Below, in pieces: positions 28,301 through 35,763 of a stretch of 64,000 bases of DNA. Source of the DNA: Chitinophaga pinensis (GTDB lineage Bacteria; Bacteroidota; Bacteroidia; Chitinophagales; CAIOSU01); NCBI GenBank assembly GCA_945901065.1, contig CAMDKI010000007.1, forward strand, positions 124,001-188,000, written 5' to 3'. Positions within the stretch are counted from its first letter, which is position 1. Each line of letters starts with the position of its first letter. Below the pieces are notes generated by a model that worked only from the letters and a program-made list of their open reading frames with translations, was not told the DNA's origin and searched no databases. The translations under genes and the position numbers were made by a program.

Positions 28301-28696
28301 CTTGTTTTATCGCAGCTACGAAGTGGCTATTTTGAAAACCTGGGTGCCGGAAAGTTTCACTTTAAACCATTTGAAAACATAGCGCAACTAGGGCCCATAT
28401 ATGGAATACAATTGCTTGATGCCAATAATGATGGGCTTATTGATGTTTTAGTGGCAGGCAACTCCAATACCGATCATTACCTGTATGGCAATGCCGATGC
28501 CTCAAGCGGCCTGTTGTTGCTAAACGACGGGAAGGGCAGTTTCACCTGCAAGCAACATAGCGAAACCGGATTTGAAGCCATAAAAAAAGGCAGAGGTATA
28601 GTCAAGGCCAAAATAAGTGGCGAGACTTATTACATTGTGCCCAACAATAACGATACTGCCCAAGTGTTTAGGTTTGAGCCGGTATTATTGAACTAA
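25358..28696 (+). CDS. Large FG-GAP/VCBS repeat lipoprotein with ASPIC/UnbV domain
   Basis: 1112 residues from the ATG at 25358, which gives a clean lipoprotein signal (MHFSSVSYIVAILFLFLLVSC, Cys21); a GTG seven codons upstream is less likely. Two arrays of FG-GAP repeats (DINNDGLVDVFL, DINSDGFLDIFV, DFNRDGWPDIYV; later DINKDGDDDIFI, DANGDGLLDLYL, DFDNDGDMDII) flank an ASPIC/UnbV-type segment around 525-600 (SRGYQSSSQPILNFGLG, VVVWPSN). The D-x-N-x-DG-x-x-D loops should bind calcium. Probably an outer-membrane or periplasmic binding lipoprotein. It converges on, and overlaps by 12 bases, the haloperoxidase-like gene. Such FG-GAP proteins are common in Bacteroidota and are generally uncharacterised. 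Confidence 0.92.
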   Translation: MHFSSVSYIVAILFLFLLVSCQPKQILSVAEPEKTLLETVSPEESGIKHTNMLVETEDWNYLYYFYFYNGAGVATGDINNDGLVDVFLTSNQTPASLYLNKGNFTFEDITVPSGINTTEGWKTGTVMADINSDGFLDIFVCRAGAGVGSERTNLVFMNNGDLTFSERSAELGLIDSNQTINVAVLDYDLDGDLDIFTVNHSRDFDLVSAMFWMKDPLKPRFGDNHLFQQQSDGTFRNVSKEAGISSEPDFSLSATIFDFNRDGWPDIYVCNDFWPDDNFYINNGDGTFTDITKRIMPRNSLFSMGSDAADLNNDGWPDLITVDMMPEDNVRQKTKYNQFPKQTLDMLKTYDHKNQFSRNMLYFGDGGKGFVEAAFVGGIEATDWSWSVLCEDLDNDGWRDVMITNGIKRDIEDLDYTRKVFGESDQSGVSRFVENKLTTIEKIPIEWLPNYIYRNNGDLTFENVSSKWGFTQPLCSQGMAVADFDNDGYLDVIINNTDTIASLYRNTGKAVLKNNFLQLKFKGAGKNKDGLGVKATLYANGTKQYRELYASRGYQSSSQPILNFGLGKIVKIDSVVVVWPSNLKQTITNAQINTLAVVDEADAKPFANNSIAENSAKLFTPIEAPLPMLTHKENNFSDFNVDRLIPRMHSAEGPALVAADINKDGDDDIFISGSKGNKSSLWVSSPKGYVLAKSQPWNNDLSYEVINAVFFDANGDGLLDLYLASGSNEYNVDDACQQDRLFINTDNDGFKYDPAALPQMYTSTKAIAVNDIDNDGDMDLFVGGLIVPRSYGISPRSYLLVNENGRFTDATKALAPDLVNPGLITSAIWADMDGDKVPDLVLGGEYMPISIFTNKMGKLAPIKVADNGLEGENGWWHSLAAHDFDNDGDMDIIAGNHGLNVIFDCSKEAPTILYLNDFDKNGSLDPVLTCDIKGVRAPFLNRDVFCEQMPEYNNKFLTNTKYATTPFDSMFTADLLAGAQKLVLSQLRSGYFENLGAGKFHFKPFENIAQLGPIYGIQLLDANNDGLIDVLVAGNSNTDHYLYGNADASSGLLLLNDGKGSFTCKQHSETGFEAIKKGRGIVKAKISGETYYIVPNNNDTAQVFRFEPVLLN

Positions 28697-30055
28697 CTCT
28701 TCTTTCCTGATTTTTATCTTTGAAAGGAGGTTTTGGGCCACTTTGCCACCTTGCTCCAAGCCCATCTCAAATGCTGGGCGATAATGTATGCCAGCATACA
28801 GTCGGCTTCTACCAGCCTCTGAAGCTGCTTCTTTAAAAGAGTTAAAGCTGCGTGGTGGGCGGTTGTAAGGTACGTTGGTAGAGTCAACGTAAGAGAAAGG
28901 CTCCCCAAACTCCATGGTAAGTATGGTAGCAGCCGACATAGAAATTACACTATGCGCACTAGTATTCTCAGGAAACATTGGGGTCTCAATTAGTGGCCTC
29001 CAGGTTGAGTCGATGTATCTGTTGATGTATGTTTCGGGGCGGATTAGATTGGTGGTGTATTTCTCGTCCCAAGCGCTTATAAAGCCATCGGCTATAGCTA
29101 TTGATACCAGTACGTATGCTTCCATACTTTTAGGCAAATCGGCTTTACTTAAGTCGCAGGCCTTGCGGGTTATATTTATCCAATGTGCCCCAGGCGAAAA
29201 TTGCCTGCGCAAAGCCATATAGTGGCCAGAGTTTTCTGATACAAGCGGGTTACAGTCCCAAAACAATGCAATAGGCAAATGGTCTGGTTGGGTGTTGTTT
29301 ACCGTTTCGTAAACTTCCAAAGCAAGATTATAAAAGTCAGAACCTTTCTCCGCACTAAAGGGTACCTTCAGGCCAGGCGAAAACTCCGATGCACTGCTCA
29401 TACTAAAGGGTCTTACTTTGTTCCAATGGGGCTCTAGTGCAGCTATGAACTTTGGCGGGGTGGGTATCCAAGCACTAGGGTCGTCATATTTCACTTCATA
29501 TCGAGGCATGTTTCGGGTTTCCTTAAAGTGGTCCTTTTTGGCCCAAGCAATAATAAATGCCCCAACTTTAGTGCCCCAGCTTATTGAGCTATCAACCACC
29601 GCTTTATCCAGTGTAGCACTTAGCTCTGCTATCAAAGTATCAGCAGCAGCATCCATAATATGGTCGCGATAAACAATACTGTTAGCAGCATCTCTAAATG
29701 CTATTACCATTGAAACAGTAGCATCAATTTTTACATTAGGGTCGGGTTTTGGTAGTGTGCCCAGTTCGTTTAGCTGGCCGCCCAACGATACTCGTGTAGT
29801 ATCGGCTGGCAAAAGTGCTTCGTAAGCGGCAATGTTGCTATATACAAATGCCCTACTCGCTACAGGAGGTGCAAACCCATCGTACATAAGGGTTTCGGTA
29901 AGCGCCCAGTTGAGCCTTTTTATTACATCTGGGTTATCCGTATAAGAAATATTCTTTTCGGATGCATGGCTGTTGGTGCAGGCATAGTATGTACTTATAA
30001 TACCTGTAGCCATGATACATGCCAGCGACACTCTAAAAACATTAAACACCTTCAT
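28685..30055 (-). CDS. Vanadium-dependent haloperoxidase-like / PAP2-fold protein
   Basis: 456 residues with an exported N-terminus (hydrophobic 8-25). All three signature blocks of the PAP2/vanadium haloperoxidase superfamily are visible: K-x6-RP at 332-340 (KYTTNLIRP), TSAHS at 365-369, and SRLYAGIH at 417-424 with H424 the expected vanadate or phosphate ligand. After that histidine the sequence runs YRPA where some members have an aspartate. This fold binds vanadate (halide oxidation) or acts as a phosphatase; which one applies cannot be told here. A strong promoter lies directly upstream. Adjacency to CRTAC1-like lipoproteins suggests a shared extracytoplasmic role. Confidence 0.85.
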   Translation of the reverse strand: MKVFNVFRVSLACIMATGIISTYYACTNSHASEKNISYTDNPDVIKRLNWALTETLMYDGFAPPVASRAFVYSNIAAYEALLPADTTRVSLGGQLNELGTLPKPDPNVKIDATVSMVIAFRDAANSIVYRDHIMDAAADTLIAELSATLDKAVVDSSISWGTKVGAFIIAWAKKDHFKETRNMPRYEVKYDDPSAWIPTPPKFIAALEPHWNKVRPFSMSSASEFSPGLKVPFSAEKGSDFYNLALEVYETVNNTQPDHLPIALFWDCNPLVSENSGHYMALRRQFSPGAHWINITRKACDLSKADLPKSMEAYVLVSIAIADGFISAWDEKYTTNLIRPETYINRYIDSTWRPLIETPMFPENTSAHSVISMSAATILTMEFGEPFSYVDSTNVPYNRPPRSFNSFKEAASEAGRSRLYAGIHYRPAFEMGLEQGGKVAQNLLSKIKIRKEELVQ

Positions 30056-30076
30056 TACTTAGATATTAGTGATTAC

Positions 30077-30107
30077 CAAATTTATAGTTTATTGACGGCA
30101 TGGTCAA
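30077..30107 (-). promoter_or_regulatory. Bacteroidota promoter of the haloperoxidase-like gene
   Basis: On the minus strand a TTG (30107-30105) is followed after 20 bases by TAAATTTG (30084-30077), a perfect -7 box at near-ideal spacing. Transcription would begin about 15 bases before the ATG at 30055. Confidence 0.55.
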
Positions 30108-30159
30108 CTCTTGGAATGTTGCATTTAAGTAAAGTAAGCAATTTAGCCCATTAGCGGTA

Positions 30160-31134
30160 CTAGCCTTTTTGATTGACGGCCCACTGATACGTTTTATAAA
30201 GACCATCATGAAGATTGGTAGTAGCCTTCCATCCAATGGCTTCATATATTTTTGATACTTGAGGTACTCGGCGCATTATGTCTTCAAATGCATCACCAAA
30301 ATTATTGGCAGTATCAACGGATTCAATGGTCAAGGATTTACCCGATACTTCTATAATGGCGTTCAAAACCTCCTGCACAGTATGCTCCGTATTGGTACCT
30401 ACGTTAAACACCTCGCCGTTGGTTTTAGCTTCTTCAACTAGCTTTATGCAAGCGGTAACGGCATCGTCAATGTAGGTAAAACAGCGCGTTTGTGTTCCAG
30501 AGTTGTGCATTATAAGGGGTTGGCCTTTGGCGGCCAATAGTATGTTTCGAGATACAACAAAAGCCTCTGATTGGCCCGGACCATATATGTTGAAGAACCG
30601 CACAATGCAGCCCTTTAGGTTTTGCTGCTTGAAGGCACCACGCACGGCATGCTCGGCAGCGCTTTTTGAGCTGCTATAACTCCAACGCTCAAAACTAGTG
30701 GAGCCCAGCACACGGTCGTCATCCTCGGCCCACGGCACGTTTGGGTTTTTGCCATATACTTCGCTGGTGCTGCTAAAAAATAGGTAACAATTGTGCCTTA
30801 TTGCGGCTTCCAGTACATTCAGCGTACCCACTACATTGGTGCGCACTACATCAATTGGGTTTTCCATGTAGCGCTCAATACCAACGCGGGCTGCAAGGTG
30901 AAAAACTTTGGAGTAAGAAGCATCAATAACACTATCAATTAACGCTTTATCGGTTACATCGCCAGAAAGGTATTTGAAGTTGGAGTTATTGCTAATTGAT
31001 TGAATGTTGAGCGCTTCGGTTGGGGGTAAAATATCAAGGCCTACTACTTGGTAACCTGCATGAAGCAACTGCAAAGTGAGGTGACTACCTATGAAACCAT
31101 TACAACCAGTTACCAATACTTTTTCGCCGTTCAT
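30160..31134 (-). CDS. NAD-dependent nucleotide-sugar epimerase/dehydratase (extended SDR)
   Basis: 324 residues. Rossmann glycine motif VTGCNGFIGSH (G10, G13, G16), the SSTSEVYG strand with its catalytic serine region (121-128), and the YSSSK active site (Y153, K157). FFNIYGPGQ and ETVDTA-like C-terminal substrate-binding regions fit UDP-glucose 4-epimerase, UDP-glucuronate decarboxylase or related enzymes. It should act on a cytosolic UDP- or dTDP-sugar. It lies 72 bases downstream of a DegT aminotransferase on the same strand, so the two may form a dehydratase/epimerase-plus-aminotransferase route to an amino sugar. The precise reaction cannot be fixed. Confidence 0.88.
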   Translation of the reverse strand: MNGEKVLVTGCNGFIGSHLTLQLLHAGYQVVGLDILPPTEALNIQSISNNSNFKYLSGDVTDKALIDSVIDASYSKVFHLAARVGIERYMENPIDVVRTNVVGTLNVLEAAIRHNCYLFFSSTSEVYGKNPNVPWAEDDDRVLGSTSFERWSYSSSKSAAEHAVRGAFKQQNLKGCIVRFFNIYGPGQSEAFVVSRNILLAAKGQPLIMHNSGTQTRCFTYIDDAVTACIKLVEEAKTNGEVFNVGTNTEHTVQEVLNAIIEVSGKSLTIESVDTANNFGDAFEDIMRRVPQVSKIYEAIGWKATTNLHDGLYKTYQWAVNQKG

Positions 31135-31206
31135 ATATTAGGAAGTGTGCGCCTCGTGCAGTTGCAAATTAGGCAAAAAATCAATTAAATCTCAATGAGC
31201 GACATA

Positions 31207-32334
31207 TCACAAGCGTTCAGTGGCATCGAAAAAACGATAAACCTCGTTGCAAACCGTGGTTACTTGTTCTTCAGTCATGCCCACCCAAATCGGCAACGAA
31301 AGGGTTTCTTGGGCCAGCAATTCTGCCTCGGGTAAGCTTTTTTGAGCCCATGGTAGCGAAGTATATGCAGGCATTTGATGTATAGGGGTAGGGTAATGGA
31401 TGCCACAGCCTATTTGGCGCTCTGTAAGGTGTTGTTTAAGGGCGTCTCTGTGTGCAGTGCGCACTACAAACAAGTTGGTGGCCGACTCTAGGTCAGGCTC
31501 AATTACCGGTAACTGTAGTGGTGTGCCCTTTAGCTTTTGAGTGTACAATTCCGCTAAATGCCTTCGCTCTTGCAAAAAACTATCAAAATGGGCGAGTTTG
31601 AGTTTCAGCACTGCGGCTAGCAAATCGTCCATTCGGCCGGTAGTGCCGCAGTATTGATGCACTTGATAACCGCTTTGGCCATGATTACGCAAGGCTTTGC
31701 ATTTTTGGGCATAATCTTCATTGTTCGTGAAAATGATACCCGCATCTCCATTGGCCGATAGGTTTTTGGTTGGGTAAAGGCTTACAGCCGTTATTGGCGC
31801 AAAAGTACCTAGTAGCCTCCCATTTAACCGTGCCCCAAACGATTGCGAAGCATCTTCCATCAATAACTTGGTGTTGGAATTGATGGCAGCCGAAGCATTA
31901 CCATACAAGTGCGAAGCCAGTACTATATTGCTGGTGGCCACTTTGGGCATTTGCCAATTGTTGGGGTCAGTATCTACTAAGTCGGGCGTGCCACCAGCAG
32001 CATTTATAGCTTCGGCAACTGCTACAAAGGTATTTGCGTTAATAGTTACGGGCTCCTTAGGCGATAAGCCAATGGCTTTTAGGCCAAGTTCTAGCGCCAT
32101 AGTGCCTGATGAAACGGCAATGGCGTACTTAGTACCCATATACTCCGCTGCTGCCTCTTCAAATGCTACAACTCCAGGGCCACTTATATAGGTGCCGCTT
32201 TTAAGCACCTTTTCCATTTCCCGCTGTATGTTATCGTACCCAATTCGCTCTAGCTCTTTAGTAGGACTAAACATAGGTATTGCTTGCCCAGTTTGGGCTG
32301 TTGAAGTGGGCAAATTGGATTGGGTGTTGCTCAT
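31207..32334 (-). CDS. DegT/DnrJ/EryC1/StrS family PLP-dependent sugar aminotransferase, second copy
   Basis: 375 residues. PLP lysine K190 in SLYPTKNLSANGDAG and cofactor motif EDASQSFGA (160-168) are intact. An N-terminal extension of about 18 Ser/Thr/Gln-rich residues precedes IPMFSPTKELE. Sequence differs enough from the 5281 enzyme to suggest a separate substrate. It probably aminates a keto-sugar nucleotide and is followed by the extended SDR. The 54-base gap after the HTTM gene contains TACCTTTA (32372-32365, minus strand), one base off the -7 consensus with a TTG 17 bases upstream, so it may have its own promoter. Confidence 0.9.
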   Translation of the reverse strand: MSNTQSNLPTSTAQTGQAIPMFSPTKELERIGYDNIQREMEKVLKSGTYISGPGVVAFEEAAAEYMGTKYAIAVSSGTMALELGLKAIGLSPKEPVTINANTFVAVAEAINAAGGTPDLVDTDPNNWQMPKVATSNIVLASHLYGNASAAINSNTKLLMEDASQSFGARLNGRLLGTFAPITAVSLYPTKNLSANGDAGIIFTNNEDYAQKCKALRNHGQSGYQVHQYCGTTGRMDDLLAAVLKLKLAHFDSFLQERRHLAELYTQKLKGTPLQLPVIEPDLESATNLFVVRTAHRDALKQHLTERQIGCGIHYPTPIHQMPAYTSLPWAQKSLPEAELLAQETLSLPIWVGMTEEQVTTVCNEVYRFFDATERL

Positions 32335-32388
32335 ATAAGCGGCTTTTTGGTGCCGAGGGCTAAATAAAGGTACAAAACAACCTTAATA

Positions 32389-33516
32389 TCAAGTAGTGGT
32401 GCTATTGCGCTTGGTGGTAAGCTGCCAAATAACCGCGGCATAGGCGGCCATTAATGCGGTTATGCCAACCACCAATTTGTAGTCGAGGCCCAATAAATCG
32501 GTTGCCAATAACAACGGACTAGGTGCTAAGGTGGTCGGTTGTAAGGTGTTTTCTTGTGCCAGTATGTACAGTGGTATATACAGCAGTGCTAAAACAATCA
32601 AGCCTTTTATGTTTATCAGCTTATTGGTGAGCGTTTGAAATCGCTGATAGAAACTAGGGGTTATTTTACCCCAATCGATAAACAAAAGGTAAACGATGTA
32701 TTGGAAATGGAACGAGATATTGAAAAGGAGGAACGTAGTAGTGTGGAAACCTATTGAAAGTAAGAGCCAAAATCTAAACCATTTTGGTTTGATGATGGCT
32801 GCCAGAAACAAAATCTCGAAAAGCACCGCCCCCCAATCCATGGCTTCCCAAAAGAATGGATTGGTGATATTTATTGCCCATGAAGAAAGCAACTTCAAAT
32901 TGCCGATAACATAGTATTGCGTAAAAAAGTGGCCACGAGTGGCATGAGTACCCAAATCAAGCCAGCCGCCCATTAGTTTTGGCACACCAGCGCTAAACAT
33001 GCCAAAGCCAAGTAAAAGGGCCATCATGGTTATAGGCCATGAGCTATTTACCAATGGTGCACTGCTGCGCCTTGCATCAATGGAATATTTGCTACCCCAG
33101 TTGCTGAACGACATTAGTAAAGGCACTAGCCATACGATTAAGTCTTGGCCTATTAACCCATACGAGAACGAAAAGGACTTACCAATTACAATGGCAATAC
33201 AAAGCGCGATAGAGACCCAGCGGGTAAACCAACCAAACAATAGTAGCATGGTTAATGCTAGTATAAATAAACTTAAACCCTGCAAGAACCAATATGGCGG
33301 AAAACCGTTAAACAGTGCTCCCAGCGAATAGGTAGGTGGGTTGAAAAACGAATTGGGGCTATCGGCTATCCACTCGAAGTTGGGTACGCCCCAAACAAGT
33401 AGGTATAAGGCAAACAATATGCGGTAAAGCCCCAAGGCCTCAGCGCTCATTGGAAATGAGGTGAAAATCCAGCGGTCAAGCCAGTTGTTATATATGGGCT
33501 TTGGGCTACTCATCAA
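32389..33516 (-). CDS. HTTM-domain-like multi-pass membrane protein
   Basis: 375 residues with about 8-9 hydrophobic segments. The N-terminal region (LGLYRILFALYLLVWG, then a long loop, then paired helices with FGWFTRW and SYGLIGQDLIVWLVPLLMSFSNWG) resembles the HTTM family related to vitamin K-dependent gamma-carboxylase. Bacterial HTTM proteins lack an assigned activity in most cases. The start overlaps the end of the small gene upstream by 11 bases, and that gene overlaps a GT-C-like gene, so all belong to one operon. It may act on a lipid or secreted product; no catalytic residues can be named with confidence. Confidence 0.65.
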   Translation of the reverse strand: MMSSPKPIYNNWLDRWIFTSFPMSAEALGLYRILFALYLLVWGVPNFEWIADSPNSFFNPPTYSLGALFNGFPPYWFLQGLSLFILALTMLLLFGWFTRWVSIALCIAIVIGKSFSFSYGLIGQDLIVWLVPLLMSFSNWGSKYSIDARRSSAPLVNSSWPITMMALLLGFGMFSAGVPKLMGGWLDLGTHATRGHFFTQYYVIGNLKLLSSWAINITNPFFWEAMDWGAVLFEILFLAAIIKPKWFRFWLLLSIGFHTTTFLLFNISFHFQYIVYLLFIDWGKITPSFYQRFQTLTNKLINIKGLIVLALLYIPLYILAQENTLQPTTLAPSPLLLATDLLGLDYKLVVGITALMAAYAAVIWQLTTKRNSTTT

Positions 33517-33997
33517 AGTTCAAATACAAAGTGTATTGCAGTGTAGCGACAATGTTTTGCGGGTTGTTTTTATCATGCTGGTAGCCAAAAGTATCTACTT
33601 CCAATGCTTTTATTTTGGTTTTTCCAGTCAATACCAGCAACCGCGAATACAATATTCTTTTGGTTTCGGCATCTAGTGATATCGTATCGGCCCCATTATC
33701 ACCCAAGAAAAGGCGGTTCATGGTGTGGCGGCCAAAAAATTCGGGCAATATGTCGAATAGCTCGGTGTATAATAATGGTATGCGCTCCTTGTTATCGTCT
33801 ATGGCAAACAATTTTCGGTCAGTGTAATAAAGGTTCTTTTCATCGTCCAACACCGGTTGAAAGCCAGGCAGGTGCACACAAGGATACATGTTGCCCTTGG
33901 CAACTACCACATATAGCTGCAACGGCAGCAGTAATGCCACCACTATAAAGGCTATCCTTACTCGCTTAGTATATTGGTTTACTGCTTCGGAGCCCAT
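33506..33997 (-). CDS. Small membrane-anchored protein of unknown function, partner of the HTTM-like protein
   Basis: 163 residues from ATG 33997; the longer frame lies within the upstream gene. One N-terminal hydrophobic segment (IAFIVVALLLPLQLYVVVA) follows a short basic head, so most of the chain is probably periplasmic. It contains FPQPVL-like and LFDILPEFFGRHTMNRLF segments and ends YTLYLNFDE. I do not recognise a domain. It overlaps the upstream GT-C gene by 19 bases and the HTTM gene by 11, implying tight co-translation. In other bacteria HTTM genes are often followed or preceded by a short membrane-anchored protein; the same pairing is inferred here. Confidence 0.7.
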   Translation of the reverse strand: MGSEAVNQYTKRVRIAFIVVALLLPLQLYVVVAKGNMYPCVHLPGFQPVLDDEKNLYYTDRKLFAIDDNKERIPLLYTELFDILPEFFGRHTMNRLFLGDNGADTISLDAETKRILYSRLLVLTGKTKIKALEVDTFGYQHDKNNPQNIVATLQYTLYLNFDE

Positions 33998-35718
33998 ACT
34001 TCCATTTCGCATTTGCAATAGGTATTGTACACGGTGCCGGCCTTTAAATAGTTGGCCGGAAAATTGAGTTTGCTTGAAGATAAGCAATTAGCTACATCAG
34101 GGTGAACGGTAACGGGTTTTACCACAAACACGTTAGTCTCTTTTATTTCGCTTATGTGCCAACAGGTATTGTCTACGGCCTCTTTTACGGTAGCACGGGT
34201 GGTTTCGCCAAAATACCACGGCACCTGTGGCGAATACCCTTGCATCAAATAAACCAGACCCGGCAAATCATAAAGGGCAAGCAGGTAATTACCTGGCTTA
34301 AACCCATTTAATGTTAGTAGTTGTTCGGTTTCGTTTACAAATTTGGCAGTAGGGGCATCCAGTTTTATTGGGTCGTAGGCAACGGCTTGTTCCGTTTGAG
34401 CAGCCATAAATGCAGCCATGCCATGTGGCAGATAGTTGGGGTAAAGAAACACTTGTAAAAAGATAAGGAAGCTGCCTATAATGATACTATACTGCACTAT
34501 TCCAGCCCAAACGCGCATACCTGTTTGCTTTCCAATGCAGTGCCAAAGGATTATTACTAGCATTATCCACGCAGGTAGATAAGAGAATAATGACATAGCC
34601 CAATTTATGGCAGAACCTATGGCGCAGACAAAAGGTAAGGCAAACAATACAAGAGACAATATAAACACCGCCCTGCTCGCAGTATTAAATTGCCAAGCCA
34701 CATAACTACCACTGATAATAAGCAGCAATAACAGATCAATAAATCGATAATGCCATTGAGGGAAATAGTTGGTAGGGAGCAAGAATGCTTGCATTGCAAA
34801 CACCACCAAACCTAATGCCATGGCCCAAGTTATGCGCTTGCCAGATTCTTCGTTTTTGAAGGCAAAAAATGCCCCTAGCATAACTAGCAATGCTGGGCCG
34901 ATATTCAGCGCAAAGTGGACCGTATCTTTAGCTAGATAAGTTTTGAGCACAATATCTATAGGTGAATACCCTAGTTGCGAAATGCGCTCATAGCTGATGC
35001 GGTAATACTCTAAAAACGTGGAGAGGCTTATTTGGGTACCAAATAAACCCGTGAATAAAAGCCCCATACCTAGCAGGGTGCTTAAAGTGGCTAAAACAAT
35101 AGTGCCTCTTTTTCGCTTTGCCAACAACGAAACACTCGCCCACAACCCTGCTAATAGAATAGCACTAGAGAATTTTACAATGAATTGCCCGGCTAAAATA
35201 ATGCCCAATAAGGTAAAAAAGCCAATCAATTGCCAGCCCTTGGGCTTTTCATTAAACGACAGCCAAGCCAAAAGCAAACCACCGCCCATTGCCATTAATA
35301 AATGCGTAACCGAGTCGTATGACAAGCTGCGTGGGTGCTCGGCTGTAAATAGTGCCGCAAAACCACCTATTAAAAGTACAGTTACAAATGCTGGCGAATA
35401 CAGTTCAGGTAGTCTGGCTTTTAGGTATTTGCTCAGGCCCCAACCCAAGGCCAGCACAGCACCCACTTCGGTAACGATACCGCCTATGCGCATGGCGGTT
35501 ATATCCCAATCAACCCAACCAAAAAGCAATTGTACTAAGTAGTAGTAGTTCAAGTGCATATCGGGCGCATACAAATGGGCGCTATGAAACCAGAGCAGGT
35601 AGTAGCCCTCGTCAGTCATTTCAAACCCCTTATCAACCGACCATACCAATATTGCCAGCTTGATTGCAGCTAACAGTAGCAACAGTATAATGGCTATGCT
35701 GGTTTTGGTCTTCGGCAT
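33979..35718 (-). CDS. Multi-pass membrane protein, probable GT-C fold glycosyltransferase (DEGxY family, copy 4)
   Basis: 579 residues, ATG start, about 12 hydrophobic segments. The signature loop is GFEMTDEGYYLLW (D36, E37) right after the first segment. The C-terminal domain has YDLPGLVYLMQGYSPQVPWYF and ends MEVWAPKQ, matching the other copies. It lies 45 bases downstream of copy 5 on the same strand and overlaps the small gene that follows. Likely transfers a sugar from a polyprenyl-phosphate donor at the periplasmic face of the inner membrane; donor and acceptor unknown. Confidence 0.74.
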   Translation of the reverse strand: MPKTKTSIAIILLLLLAAIKLAILVWSVDKGFEMTDEGYYLLWFHSAHLYAPDMHLNYYYLVQLLFGWVDWDITAMRIGGIVTEVGAVLALGWGLSKYLKARLPELYSPAFVTVLLIGGFAALFTAEHPRSLSYDSVTHLLMAMGGGLLLAWLSFNEKPKGWQLIGFFTLLGIILAGQFIVKFSSAILLAGLWASVSLLAKRKRGTIVLATLSTLLGMGLLFTGLFGTQISLSTFLEYYRISYERISQLGYSPIDIVLKTYLAKDTVHFALNIGPALLVMLGAFFAFKNEESGKRITWAMALGLVVFAMQAFLLPTNYFPQWHYRFIDLLLLLIISGSYVAWQFNTASRAVFILSLVLFALPFVCAIGSAINWAMSLFSYLPAWIMLVIILWHCIGKQTGMRVWAGIVQYSIIIGSFLIFLQVFLYPNYLPHGMAAFMAAQTEQAVAYDPIKLDAPTAKFVNETEQLLTLNGFKPGNYLLALYDLPGLVYLMQGYSPQVPWYFGETTRATVKEAVDNTCWHISEIKETNVFVVKPVTVHPDVANCLSSSKLNFPANYLKAGTVYNTYCKCEMEVWAPKQ

Positions 35719-35763
35719 TGAGGTATATTACACCAAATTTAGGTTTTTAACAAAAGAATATGG

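Noticed and set aside
20904..28696. FG-GAP repeat arrays as a possible DNA tandem repeat or CRISPR-like element
   Set aside because: The repetition is at protein level with varied codons; there are no identical direct repeats with spacers.
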